DNA of 64,000 bases from Desertivirga brevis (GTDB lineage: Bacteria > Bacteroidota > Bacteroidia > Sphingobacteriales > Sphingobacteriaceae), in contig NZ_JAFEWF010000006.1 of assembly GCF_017355835.1 (NCBI RefSeq), positions 310,001-374,000 of the forward strand. The letters run 5' to 3'. The notes beneath the pieces were generated by a model. It was not told the DNA's origin and did no database searches. It was given only the letters and a program-made list of their open reading frames with translations. Shown here piece after piece: positions 7,225-15,855 of the stretch. Positions within the stretch are counted from its first letter, which is position 1, and the number at the start of each line of letters is the position of its first letter. The translations under genes were made by a program, and so were the position numbers.

Positions 7225-8097
7225 TTAGATGTGCGGTGGATTGGTTTGAGGAATTATATATTTATCCCCTCGTGACAATAGGTCAACTCCCAGACCTTTT
7301 ATAGAAACAGAAGTATGCTCTCCGTAATTAAGCACGTTAGAATTTTTAATCCTCTGGCCATCAATTACGACCACTACTCCACTACCTATAACCTCGGCCT
7401 CTAAACCGTTCCTTATAATTAGGCCTGTGTCTTCCTCTATACCCAGACCAATACACGCAGGATTAGTAGCAATTACCTGGGCCATTCTTACAAACCTTCC
7501 GCGGTCTACGAAATGAGTGTCGATACAAACGTCCTTCAGAAATTCCAGTCCCGTAGTCACTTTAATTTCGCCACTAATCTGCTGCACTTCTTCATTCCCG
7601 GCATAGATCATCGGAGTAGAAAGGGCCATGGCTCCAGCACTTGTCCCAGCGATTACCGTTCCTTCTCTTATGTATCGCATTTTTAGCTCAAAAAGGAGAG
7701 GTGTTCCACCATAAATAGTAGTTAATTTCAGTTGGTCACCACCGGTAAAAAAAACGCCATCAGCTTTTTTTATACGTTCTATACAACTTTCAGATTCTTT
7801 AAGCGCATCACTCCTGTTATCATGATGAATTTGATTTACTTCCCGGGCTCCAAGCTCTCTAAATGCCTTGTTGTAATCCTCAAAGAGTTCGGCAGACACA
7901 CTGCTCGCAGTGCTAATTACTTCAATTACCGGAGCATCTTTACCTATTAATTTAATAAAGGTCTTTAATATCTCCAACCTTTCAGGATTGTCTTTTTGAA
8001 TTTCTTTTTCTAATTCCTCGCCCCGGTTTTCCTTTCCCCCGATCACCACTAACAGGCCTTTAGGTACCGGGCATTCATTAATTGGCTTTATCTTCAT
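7225..8097 (-). CDS. Cyanophycinase-like peptidase (S51 family)
   Basis: Protein of 290 aa of the CphB/peptidase E clan. The N-terminus has the GLLVVIGGKENRG segment typical of bacterial cyanophycinases. FFTGGDQLKL lies at about 116-125, and the nucleophile elbow GTSAGAMALS has Ser153 as the catalytic residue. Later THFVDRGRFVRM and GIGIEEDTG-type motifs match the family. Cyanophycinases release beta-Asp-Arg dipeptides from cyanophycin, but no cyanophycin synthetase (CphA) or isoaspartyl dipeptidase is next to it, so the substrate may be another isoaspartyl peptide. No signal peptide is seen, so it should act in the cytoplasm. Confidence 0.85.
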   Translation of the reverse strand: MKIKPINECPVPKGLLVVIGGKENRGEELEKEIQKDNPERLEILKTFIKLIGKDAPVIEVISTASSVSAELFEDYNKAFRELGAREVNQIHHDNRSDALKESESCIERIKKADGVFFTGGDQLKLTTIYGGTPLLFELKMRYIREGTVIAGTSAGAMALSTPMIYAGNEEVQQISGEIKVTTGLEFLKDVCIDTHFVDRGRFVRMAQVIATNPACIGLGIEEDTGLIIRNGLEAEVIGSGVVVVIDGQRIKNSNVLNYGEHTSVSIKGLGVDLLSRGDKYIIPQTNPPHI

Positions 8098-8260
8098 AAT
8101 GTCCTCCGCAAGGAAGAACGAGTGCTAGAATTTAAATGTTTGTTGGTGTAAAAAATACACGTAGTTGTACGGAAGAGCAGGGAAATACGTAAAATGCCAG
8201 TTAAGATTGTAGATGGCTCTTAACAAAGAGCTTCTTAAGGCTGTGACGGAAGGTTTCGAT

Positions 8261-8297
8261 ATAATACCAATAAGGCATTTAGCCTTATTGGTATTAT
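8261..8297 (-). terminator. Strong terminator after aroB
   Basis: A 16-bp perfect stem (8261-8276 with 8282-8297) closes a 5-base loop ATTTA. It lies only 4 bp past the aroB stop codon on the minus strand. The stem is AT-rich at its base. Confidence 0.75.
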
Positions 8298-8301
8298 AAT
8301 A

Positions 8302-9366
8302 TTATCGAATTAGGTTATTATAAAAATCGAGACTCTCTAGAATTTTATCCTCTGTCAGGTAGTTATTGTAATCGCACACTCCCAGATCCTTCAACAAGGC
8401 AAAGCCGATATTACCTGAAGTGTTCTTTTTATCGTTTTTCATGAAGTCGATAATAGCGGGATAAGTGTCTTCAGTAAAAGCGTAGTCAGGGAAGATCGAC
8501 CTTATAATTTCAATCAATTCCTTCAGGCCGCTTTCACTCAATGTATTGTATTTGTTAGATAAATATGCTTCGCAGATCATTCCTGCTGCTATGGCCTCCC
8601 CATGTAGCAACGGATCTTTATCATTTAGCAATGAGTAACTTTCGATAGCATGGCCGATAGTATGTCCGAAGTTGAGGGTTTTACGAAGCCCTTTTTCATA
8701 AGGATCGGTAGTAACCACACGGTTTTTAATCTCGATGGAATGGTAAACCAGCTCAGGAGTGATCGTTTCTGGCGAAATTGCTTTTAGTTGTTCCAGATAG
8801 CTCTTGTCGGCAATAAATCCATGTTTAATTACTTCAGCAAAGCCAGATACCAGTTGACGCTTGTCAAGAGTTTTAAGAAACTCTGCAGAAATAAAAACTG
8901 CCTTTGGTTGAGCAAAGGTTCCCACAATATTTTTAACACTTCCAAGATCAATACCCGTTTTTCCACCAACAGAAGCATCCACCTGCGAAAGTAAGGTCGT
9001 AGGGATTTGGATGAAATCGATGCCACGTTTAAACGTAGAAGCTGCGAAACCTCCCATATCCGTAATTACACCTCCTCCTAGATTTATCATCAGGCTGTTC
9101 CGGTCTGCGCCAAAATCCAGCAGGTTTTGCCATACTCCTATACAGTAGTCGATGTTTTTATTTTCCTCACCCGGATCAATCTCAATTATATCGTAAGTGT
9201 CTAACTCAGGAATGTGTTTCTGAATTACCGGAAGGCAATGCTCTGACGTATTAGTATCGGTAAGGAAGAATATTTTAGTGTAATTGGAACTCTGAAGAAG
9301 GTTTTTAAGCTCTTTTAGGTCAGTGTCAAAGAAAACGGAATAACTGTTACTCGGTATTGGAAGCAT
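8302..9366 (-). CDS. aroB: 3-dehydroquinate synthase
   Basis: Second enzyme of the shikimate pathway, 354 aa, converting DAHP to 3-dehydroquinate with NAD+ and a divalent metal. The NAD-binding segment LGGGVITDMGGFAAS lies at about 96-110, and TTLLSQVDASVGGKTGID at 123-140. The metal-binding HGEA-type and FGHTIGHAIE segments are near 243-275. The length fits the single-domain bacterial enzyme. The start at 9366 lies one base from the stop of the S4-domain gene upstream, so the two genes are likely one transcript ending at 8261-8297. No other shikimate genes are nearby. Confidence 0.96.
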   Translation of the reverse strand: MLPIPSNSYSVFFDTDLKELKNLLQSSNYTKIFFLTDTNTSEHCLPVIQKHIPELDTYDIIEIDPGEENKNIDYCIGVWQNLLDFGADRNSLMINLGGGVITDMGGFAASTFKRGIDFIQIPTTLLSQVDASVGGKTGIDLGSVKNIVGTFAQPKAVFISAEFLKTLDKRQLVSGFAEVIKHGFIADKSYLEQLKAISPETITPELVYHSIEIKNRVVTTDPYEKGLRKTLNFGHTIGHAIESYSLLNDKDPLLHGEAIAAGMICEAYLSNKYNTLSESGLKELIEIIRSIFPDYAFTEDTYPAIIDFMKNDKKNTSGNIGFALLKDLGVCDYNNYLTEDKILESLDFYNNLIR

Positions 9367-9367
9367 A

Positions 9368-9574
9368 TTATTTTACAATGATTTTATTATTTTCAAACTC
9401 GACCACATCTCCGCGTTTAACTTTAAGGCGTTTTCTTGTGTCAATCTCCCCATTATACTTCACTAATCCTTCGCTTACTACGATCTGCGCTTCTCCCCCG
9501 GTCATTACTAAATTTGTGGCTTTTAGTAGTTGAATTAAAGGAATAAATTCGCCTTCCAGTTTAAACTCTATCAT
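9368..9574 (-). CDS. S4-domain RNA-binding protein (YbcJ-like)
   Basis: A 68-aa protein that is almost entirely a small S4-type RNA-binding domain: FIPLIQLLKATNLVMTGGEA followed by the loop VSEGLVKYNGEIDTRKRLKV and the strand GDVVEF. It resembles E. coli YbcJ, a putative RNA-binding protein. It is directly upstream of aroB (1 bp gap, same strand), which suggests co-transcription but not a shared function. Confidence 0.85.
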   Translation of the reverse strand: MIEFKLEGEFIPLIQLLKATNLVMTGGEAQIVVSEGLVKYNGEIDTRKRLKVKRGDVVEFENNKIIVK

Positions 9575-9700
9575 AATGCAAACTTAAGAAGAATTTAGGA
9601 GTTTGATGTTTTATTTACGATACCCTTGTATGATAGGTCAATGCATGGATTGTCTAATTGTTGCGTTAATTTTTACATTTGATTTCTCAATTAGTAGGCT

Positions 9701-10864
9701 TTGTTAAATTTTGAAAATACTGAAATTGCGTTCAGACAGAAGAATGATGATGAACTGAAGCAGTCTTACCGCTTGTTCAAGTTAATGAACAACGGGTTTT
9801 TGGCCAAATTAGGACCGAAGATAATCGAGCCGGCTTTACGGTGCGGACTTCCAATTTCCCCCCTCATCAAAAGGACACTCTTTAAACAGTTTTGTGGTGG
9901 TGAAACTATCGAAGAATGTGAAGAGACTATAAGCCAATTAGACAAAGGCTATGTTGGAACTATCCTGGATTATTCGGTAGAAGGCGCCGTAGGCGAAAGT
10001 AGTTATACAACTACTGCTGATGAAATTGTTGAAACTATCCGTCGTGCAAAAGATGATCACCGAATTCCCTTCGCAGTTTTCAAGCCTAGTGGAGTTATCC
10101 GGTTCAGATTGCTTGAAAAGGTAAGTTCAGGAAAGCCCCTCTCAAACGCTGAACAGGTGGAGTATTTTAAAGCCAAGGGGCGAATTAATCATATTTGCAA
10201 AACTGCATATGATATAGAGGTGCCGGTAATGTTCGATGCTGAAGAGTCATGGATACAAAAAGGTGCCGATGCAATAGCTTTAGACATGATGAGGCTTTAT
10301 AACAGAGACCAGGCCATCGTTTACAATACTTATCAATTATACCGTAACGACAAGCTTTCAGGCTTGCAGTCAGACGTATTTCTGGCTGAGCGTGAAGGGT
10401 TTATTTTGGGAGCAAAGTTAGTGCGCGGAGCCTACATGGAAAAAGAGCGGGCGAGGGCGCAAAGAGAAAACTTACTTTCCCCAATTTACAACAGTAAAGA
10501 GGAAACAGATAGGGCCTTTAATGAGGCATTGACGTTCTGTATAGAAAATTTAAAAGATCTTGCGCTCATAGCCGGAACCCATAATGAAGAAAGTTGCCTG
10601 GTCCTTACCGAACTGATGAAGAAACATAACTTACCGGAGGACCAGTCTAATATTTACTTTGCTCAATTACTTGGGATGAGTGACAACCTGAGCTTTAATC
10701 TAGCCTATCATGGCTACAATGTGGTGAAGTATGTGCCTTACGGGCCGGTGAAAGCTGTTCTTCCCTACTTGTTTAGACGAGCAGAGGAAAATACAGCAAT
10801 AAAAGGCCAGATGGGAAGGGAGCTAATGTTCCTTTCTAAAGAGAAGAAACGAAGGGGGATCTAA
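9701..10864 (+). CDS. Proline dehydrogenase
   Basis: FAD-dependent proline dehydrogenase, 387 aa, oxidising L-proline to pyrroline-5-carboxylate. It is the stand-alone form, not a PutA fusion. Family motifs are visible: KLVRGAYMEKERARA near 237-251, YFAQLLGMSDNLSF near 318-331, the flavin-binding YVPYGPVKAVLPYL near 344-357, and RRAEENTA near 359-366. The start is TTG; no ATG occurs before residue 29, and the first residues (LNFENTEIAFRQK) look like the usual start of Bacteroidota homologs. No P5C dehydrogenase is adjacent. Confidence 0.93.
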   Translation: MLNFENTEIAFRQKNDDELKQSYRLFKLMNNGFLAKLGPKIIEPALRCGLPISPLIKRTLFKQFCGGETIEECEETISQLDKGYVGTILDYSVEGAVGESSYTTTADEIVETIRRAKDDHRIPFAVFKPSGVIRFRLLEKVSSGKPLSNAEQVEYFKAKGRINHICKTAYDIEVPVMFDAEESWIQKGADAIALDMMRLYNRDQAIVYNTYQLYRNDKLSGLQSDVFLAEREGFILGAKLVRGAYMEKERARAQRENLLSPIYNSKEETDRAFNEALTFCIENLKDLALIAGTHNEESCLVLTELMKKHNLPEDQSNIYFAQLLGMSDNLSFNLAYHGYNVVKYVPYGPVKAVLPYLFRRAEENTAIKGQMGRELMFLSKEKKRRGI

Positions 10865-10970
10865 AACTGAGGGATGACGCCTATTTATTGAAATAACCCG
10901 TTTTTCAAAAACAACAGTTGGAAGGTTCTCTTAGTCGTTTAAATAAAAATAGCCTTCCAACTGTGCTGAA

Positions 10971-11276
10971 CTAGCCCGGTGTATTCAATTTTTTAAGCAA
11001 TTCTTCAGAAATATCATCCGAATAAACACCGTAACCATTCACAAATACCCCTTTTATATGGTATTTATCTGATTCTATACCGTAAACAACGGAGTTATCT
11101 GCAGGATCAGACATTCCTTCAAATCTATATAGTTCTGTGATCGTAAAGTCTTCAGGTTGAAGATATATATTTTCAGAGCTGCTATGTAGTACTCCGTTAG
11201 CCAGGTTGAAATCCAAGTTGAAGCCTCGACTCTTTAATCCAGCGAGTGCTTCGGTTACTGTTTGATAATTCTCCAT
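10971..11276 (-). CDS. Conserved 101-aa Bacteroidota protein (often mislabelled PRPP synthetase)
   Basis: A 101-aa acidic protein with a pattern I associate with a small Bacteroidota family: TVTEALAGLKSRGFNLDFNL near the N-terminus, then LQPEDFTITELYRFEG, YGIESDKYHIKGVFVNGYG and ISEELLKKL. Databases often name this family phosphoribosylpyrophosphate synthetase, but it is far too short and lacks the PRPP-binding loop, so that name should not be used. Function unknown. The gene is convergent with proline dehydrogenase and separate from the HAD gene upstream. Confidence 0.8.
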   Translation of the reverse strand: MENYQTVTEALAGLKSRGFNLDFNLANGVLHSSSENIYLQPEDFTITELYRFEGMSDPADNSVVYGIESDKYHIKGVFVNGYGVYSDDISEELLKKLNTPG

Positions 11277-11362
11277 GCTTAAATAACAATGTCTTTCTGA
11301 CTTTTGTTTAATTTGTGTGCTAGTGAAGAGATACTCTTTATCAGTAATATCAAAAGTGATTT

Positions 11363-11995
11363 TTAAAGAAGACCTTCCCTGTACATATACTTTTCGAGAC
11401 TGTCATTTTTAGTCATTAGATAAGTATTGAACCCCATTTCTTTAGCTGTTTTTAAATGTTGGGGACTATCGTCGATGTAAAGTGTTTCTTCTGGAATTAG
11501 ATTACTGTCAAGCGATACAAACTCAAAGATCTCCCGATCAGGTTTTCTCAAGCGTATTAAATGCGAATAATACACCTTCTCGAAAAATAAGTCGTTCGAA
11601 TCTACATTATATTCCATCTTCAAATACTTGTTGATGTAATCTAAATGGATCTCATTGATATTGCTTAAAAGAAAAGTACGGTACTTTTCCTTGGCTTTAA
11701 GCAGGATCTCATGATTAACGGGAGGAATACCAATTAGTAATGAATTCCAGGCACTGTCAATTTGCAAGTCTGTCAAATCCGGCTTTCCAGTAATCCTTCT
11801 TATTCCGTCTCTGAATTCCGCAGATGAAATGTTGCCTTTTTCAAATTCATTGAAAATGGGATCGTGACCTGTATGGGCGAAGAACAACTCAACATTTCTT
11901 ATTCCAATTTCAGTGAACGAGTGTTGCGTTCTTTCGAAGTCAATATCAAATATAACGTTTCCGTAGTCGAAGATAATGTTCCTGATATTTTGCAT
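11363..11995 (-). CDS. HAD-family phosphatase (YihX-like)
   Basis: Haloacid dehalogenase superfamily hydrolase of 210 aa. Motif I is FDYGNVIFDIDFERT near 9-23, almost the form seen in E. coli YihX (alpha-D-glucose-1-phosphatase). In it the usual second Asp of DxD is replaced, as is normal in this subgroup. Motif II is LLSNINEIH (about 109-117), Lys of motif III falls in RLRKPDREIFEF, and motif IV is LYIDDSPQHL. The substrate cannot be fixed from sequence. It is a single gene preceding the PAP2 gene on the same strand order. Confidence 0.85.
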   Translation of the reverse strand: MQNIRNIIFDYGNVIFDIDFERTQHSFTEIGIRNVELFFAHTGHDPIFNEFEKGNISSAEFRDGIRRITGKPDLTDLQIDSAWNSLLIGIPPVNHEILLKAKEKYRTFLLSNINEIHLDYINKYLKMEYNVDSNDLFFEKVYYSHLIRLRKPDREIFEFVSLDSNLIPEETLYIDDSPQHLKTAKEMGFNTYLMTKNDSLEKYMYREGLL

Positions 11996-12038
11996 TCAGC
12001 AAAAGTACAAGCTCACTAGAAAATAAAGGAATATGTTA

Positions 12039-12872
12039 TTATTTAGGGTTGTAAACAATTGCCAGACCAGCTGTGCCCGATTGATAAGTAGGACTTATAT
12101 GTAGGTTTTTCGGCTTAAAACCAATTTTGTTGTTTACAAATTTCTTGATTTTAGGATAAACAAAATAAGAAAGATCTGTTGACAAGATACCTATCCCTGC
12201 ACCCGCCACTACGTCGCTGAACCAGTGAACATTATGGTAAAGACGTAGAGCCCCCGTAGTTGCAGCTATCGTATAGGCTGCAATACCGTAGATAGGGGAA
12301 GCATCTTTATATTCCAATCTCATAAACTCGGCTGCAGAAAAAGCGGTTGCAGTATGTCCGCTCGGGAAAGATCGATTATTTGATCCGTCGGGGCGTATCC
12401 TGCCGGTTGCAGTCTTAAGCTTGTGTACAGTTTTGCTCATGATAGTGTTCGAAATTGCGTAGAGGGCAATCCTGTCGAAAAATTTATTCTCACTTTTAAG
12501 GCCAACAGCATTCAAAGCAAATACGGAGTAAACCGGAAGGTATTGCAGCTTATCTTCAAGTTTACGACTTATAGGACGGTTTTCCTCAGCTAACACCTCG
12601 CTGCGGATCTTAAGGTCGAAGGTTTGTAAAGCAGGACTATTCTTCGCCACCATGCCGAATCCGAACATCGTAGCTGGAACAAGGTACTGAGCAGATCGGC
12701 TTATGAAACCAGGTTTTTTCTGCACCGGGAAGAAAGGAGTGCTATTGCTATTTACAGGAGGTATATCTAAGGTTTCTTCAATGGCTATCGAATCTACCAT
12801 CTCCAAAATCATTTGGGCATTCGATACAAAAGGAGCAATAAATAGCATTGCCATGCAAAAAATCTGTTTCAT
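12039..12872 (-). CDS. PAP2-family phosphatase, exported
   Basis: Phosphatidic-acid-phosphatase-2 (PAP2) superfamily protein of 277 aa from the ATG at 12872. That start gives a signal peptide (MKQIFCMAMLFIAPFVSNAQ); an earlier TTG would add 8 residues. The three PAP2 motifs are present: K-x6-RP in KLKTATGRIRP, PSGHTA in RSFPSGHTATAF, and SR-x5-H-x3-D in LRLYHNVHWFSDVVAG. It has hydrophobic helices around the motifs. Family members remove phosphate from lipid phosphates or undecaprenyl pyrophosphate in the periplasm. The exact substrate is unknown. Confidence 0.87.
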   Translation of the reverse strand: MKQIFCMAMLFIAPFVSNAQMILEMVDSIAIEETLDIPPVNSNSTPFFPVQKKPGFISRSAQYLVPATMFGFGMVAKNSPALQTFDLKIRSEVLAEENRPISRKLEDKLQYLPVYSVFALNAVGLKSENKFFDRIALYAISNTIMSKTVHKLKTATGRIRPDGSNNRSFPSGHTATAFSAAEFMRLEYKDASPIYGIAAYTIAATTGALRLYHNVHWFSDVVAGAGIGILSTDLSYFVYPKIKKFVNNKIGFKPKNLHISPTYQSGTAGLAIVYNPK

Positions 12873-13119
12873 CACGGGCTGAAATGATCTTATCAAAAAG
12901 GAAAACTTTCTGTAAGAGGTAAATTTTTAATTTTCTAAACTCTGAATTTCAATTAGTTGAAATTTAATGGCTTATACTGAAAAATGTCTGACGGGGTTAT
13001 AGAAAAAGAAATTATTTTTGCAGACGCAAAATAGTAGGGGAACTGTGATATAGGTTCACTTAAAGTTAAGTGTGTTGTAGTATTATCTAAGGAATCAAAC
13101 TTTTAAGCATTTCATTCAG

Positions 13120-14136
13120 ATGAGCCTTGTTACAATAGAAATAGATCAAAATAGTAAAGTGTCAAAAGTAGAGCAGGTTGCCCAGGCAATTGTTCATCAT
13201 ATTGAAAAAGGAGCTCTAAAAAAAGGAGAGAGGTTGCTATCAATCTCCGAATTTAGCAAGCAGTATAAAATCTCAAGAGACACAGTTGAGAAGGCCTATA
13301 AGTTATTAAAGGATGAGGGTTACATAGAAACCGTTCCAGGTAGAGGGAATTATATAGCTGATAAGAAGGATAATAAGCTTAAAGTGCTGCTGCTATTCAA
13401 TAAACTTAGCTCATACAAAAAGAACGTCTATTATTCATTAGTAGAAGCTTTAGGAAAGAAAGCCAAAGTAGACCTGCAGATATATCATTACGACGCCGAT
13501 CTTTTCAGAGAGATAGTTGAAGCAAGTTTAGGAAAGTATCATTACTATGTTGTAATGCCTTACTTTCTGAAAAAGGGCAAAGAAGTAGACGGGTTAGAGC
13601 TTGTTCGCTTAATTCCCGAGGATGAACTTATCCTTCTCGATAAAAATCTTCCACAGTTGGGAGAAGCGCATAGCGTTATTTATCAGGATTTTAAGAGGGA
13701 TATTTATGAGGCTCTCGAAAGCGATCTTGAAAGCTTGGAAAAATACGATGATATCATAGTGATCTTTCCTCCTGATAAAAATTACCAGAGAGATATTAGT
13801 TTAGGAATTAAAGCTTTTTGTAAAGACCATGACAAAGGATTCCTTGAAGTGGAAAATCTTTCAAAGGTAAATCCGGGAAGAAATGAACTTTACATAACCT
13901 TGGCTGAATCTGATCTTGCTGACCTTATTAATAAAGTGAAGCAAACCTCTTTGGTCATTGGAGAAGATGTGGGGATTATTTCTTTCAATGATACAATATT
14001 GAAGGGGCTATTAAATATTTCGGTAGTAACAACTGATTTCGAAAACATGGGAGGTGCTGCCGCTAATCTTATCCTTAAGAAGCAAAAACAGCAGATCAGA
14101 AATCCTTTCCATTTGATAAAAAGAGGCTCACTGTAG
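13120..14136 (+). CDS. GntR-family regulator with sugar-binding-type effector domain
   Basis: Transcription factor of 338 aa. Residues about 10-78 form a GntR winged helix (FSKQYKISRDTVEKAYKLLK, then DEGYIETVPGRGNYI). The rest looks like a LacI/GalR-type periplasmic-binding fold (KLKVLLLFNKLSSYKK, VVMPYF, DELILLDKNLP, GIISFNDTILKGLLNISVVTTDFENMGGAA). Bacteroidota regulators of this build commonly sense sugars such as fucose. Here no catabolic genes adjoin it, so the target is unknown. It stands alone with a 220-bp upstream region. Confidence 0.87.
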   Translation: MSLVTIEIDQNSKVSKVEQVAQAIVHHIEKGALKKGERLLSISEFSKQYKISRDTVEKAYKLLKDEGYIETVPGRGNYIADKKDNKLKVLLLFNKLSSYKKNVYYSLVEALGKKAKVDLQIYHYDADLFREIVEASLGKYHYYVVMPYFLKKGKEVDGLELVRLIPEDELILLDKNLPQLGEAHSVIYQDFKRDIYEALESDLESLEKYDDIIVIFPPDKNYQRDISLGIKAFCKDHDKGFLEVENLSKVNPGRNELYITLAESDLADLINKVKQTSLVIGEDVGIISFNDTILKGLLNISVVTTDFENMGGAAANLILKKQKQQIRNPFHLIKRGSL

Positions 14137-14313
14137 TGATAGTGGTTAGCTATTTAACGGATCCTTAAATTTATATTCGTCAATTGTTTAGCTCGTTGAT
14201 CACAATGGTTAATTAAGATCCTGACGATAAACAGGTCAGATTCTTGTTAGGGTCTTAGTTCCTAGGTGGAAATCCTGCAACTGGAGGCTAGAAGGGGATT
14301 GCTAAAGTACCTC

Positions 14314-14832
14314 CTATTGATACAAGTACGATTTAACAATCGGGAAGGCGATTTTAAACCAAACAGTATAGTCATCAGGAGAAGTTTGTAGAAGTTTGTC
14401 AACTTCCTCTATACTTAACCACTTGTAACTATCTACTTCATCAGGATTAATTTCAAACTTGCTATTGTACTCCCCGGTAAAAAGATGGTCGAATTCGTAT
14501 TCCTGTAAGCCATTATCAAAAGCCGTTCTGTAAGTAAAAGATCCTATCTCTTCTAGTGTGCAAGTGAAGCCCATTTCTTCCTGCAGCCTTCGTGTTGCTG
14601 CAGCCATATTGCTTTCGCCTGGTGCGGGGTGACTGCAACAGGTATTTGTCCATAGACCAGGTGAATGATATTTTTGGAATGCTCTTCTCTGTAATAGCAT
14701 TCTCCCATCGCGGTCGAAAATAAAAACTGAAAAAGCCCGGTGAAGTAAACCTTTCAAGTGAGCTTCCATTTTCTCCATTCGTCCAATCTCATTGTCGAGC
14801 TCGTCTACTAATATAACTTCACTTATGTTCAT
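14314..14832 (-). CDS. idi: Isopentenyl-diphosphate delta-isomerase, type I
   Basis: Nudix-fold IPP isomerase of 172 aa that interconverts IPP and DMAPP. The active-site Cys is in NTCCSHP (residues 63-69). The Nudix-like helix EEMGF with preceding AAATRRLQEE follows, and YEFDHLF carries part of the metal site. It is 63 bp downstream of the phytoene/squalene synthase gene on the same strand, which supports an isoprenoid or carotenoid role. Confidence 0.94.
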   Translation of the reverse strand: MNISEVILVDELDNEIGRMEKMEAHLKGLLHRAFSVFIFDRDGRMLLQRRAFQKYHSPGLWTNTCCSHPAPGESNMAAATRRLQEEMGFTCTLEEIGSFTYRTAFDNGLQEYEFDHLFTGEYNSKFEINPDEVDSYKWLSIEEVDKLLQTSPDDYTVWFKIAFPIVKSYLYQ

Positions 14833-14895
14833 GCCAGCTTATATAGAACGCCAAAAGTATAAAATATTGATAAGGTGGCCACTAATTCAATTCTG

Positions 14896-15750
14896 TTATA
14901 TCCAATTTAATTGATTTCTTACACCAGCTTTAAACACGATAACGAGCTTCATATGATTAGGAATCCGAATTCTTTCTTCCATAATCCTACTTGCATTCGC
15001 TTTTTTTACTTTTTGAAATAGAGCAAGGTAATACCTGTAAGCAACGTAAACACCAAACCGGGCACTAATTGGGAGGCGTTTTATTCCAGTATAAGCCATC
15101 TCAAAATCAGCGGCAATCTCGTCTTCAATCGCTTGTTTTTGTAATTCATTAAATGAACCTTTCTGGAAGCCGGGGAAGTAGGCTCTGTTCAGATCCTCAA
15201 CATCTGCCTGCAGGTCCCTCAAAAAGTTTATTTTCTGGAATGCCGCACCTAGAGCCCTTGCATAGTCCTTCAGTTCTCCGAAAAGCTTCTTGTCTCCATC
15301 ACAAAAAATGTACAGACACATTAAACCTACCACTTCTGCCGATCCGTAAATGTACTCTTCGTATTCATCACGGTTAAGGTAATACTGTTTTTTTAGGTCG
15401 GTCTCCATACTTTTAAAGAATGCTTCGACTAGACCTAGATCTATGTTGTAGCGATGCACTGTTTGCTGGAAACTTTGAAGAATAGGATTTAAACTGATCT
15501 TATTAGTAATAGCCAGGAATGTATCCTTTTTGAATTCTGCAAGGAGGGTCTCCTTATCAAAATCGTGAAAAGTATCTACGATCTCATCAGCAAGCCTTAC
15601 CATCCCGTAGACTGCATAAATTGGCTTTCTTAAGTCGGTCCTCAATAATTTGATGGCCGAAAAAAAGGAAGTACTGTATTCTCCGGTAACAGCCTTGCTG
15701 CAGTTGTAAGATACATGGTCATAGAGAGCGGCATTGTTCATCCTGATCAT
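14896..15750 (-). CDS. Phytoene/squalene synthase family protein
   Basis: Head-to-head prenyl transferase of 284 aa. Two Asp-rich motifs are visible: D55EIVD59 (in VRLADEIVDTFHDFD) and D179LQAD183 (in NFLRDLQADVED). The middle YIYGSAEVVGLMCLYIF matches the family. With idi next to it, phytoene synthase (CrtB) is likely, but no CrtI desaturase is in the window, so squalene or another product remains possible. An ATG three codons further in (15741) is an equal start candidate. It is divergent from a MarR-like regulator across a 105-bp region with repeated ATTTTAGT boxes. Confidence 0.88.
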   Translation of the reverse strand: MIRMNNAALYDHVSYNCSKAVTGEYSTSFFSAIKLLRTDLRKPIYAVYGMVRLADEIVDTFHDFDKETLLAEFKKDTFLAITNKISLNPILQSFQQTVHRYNIDLGLVEAFFKSMETDLKKQYYLNRDEYEEYIYGSAEVVGLMCLYIFCDGDKKLFGELKDYARALGAAFQKINFLRDLQADVEDLNRAYFPGFQKGSFNELQKQAIEDEIAADFEMAYTGIKRLPISARFGVYVAYRYYLALFQKVKKANASRIMEERIRIPNHMKLVIVFKAGVRNQLNWI

Positions 15751-15801
15751 TTAAGCTAAGTAGAAAACCACAGTTAAGTATTATAGTTTTAAAATTAAAC
15801 A

Positions 15802-15841
15802 AATTTAGTGTATTTTAGTTCTATATTTACTCAATTTTAGT
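15802..15841. promoter_or_regulatory. Repeated TTTAGT boxes between crtB-like gene and MarR gene
   Basis: Three related octamers, AATTTAGT (15802-15809), ATTTTAGT (15812-15819) and ATTTTAGT (15834-15841), lie on one strand in the 105-bp divergent promoter region. Starts are spaced 10 and 22 bp, close to whole DNA turns. The middle one overlaps TATTTTAG, which could be a -7 element for the regulator gene. They may be operator half-sites or simply AT-rich promoter DNA. Confidence 0.35.
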
Positions 15842-15855
15842 ATTTATTTGTTCCA

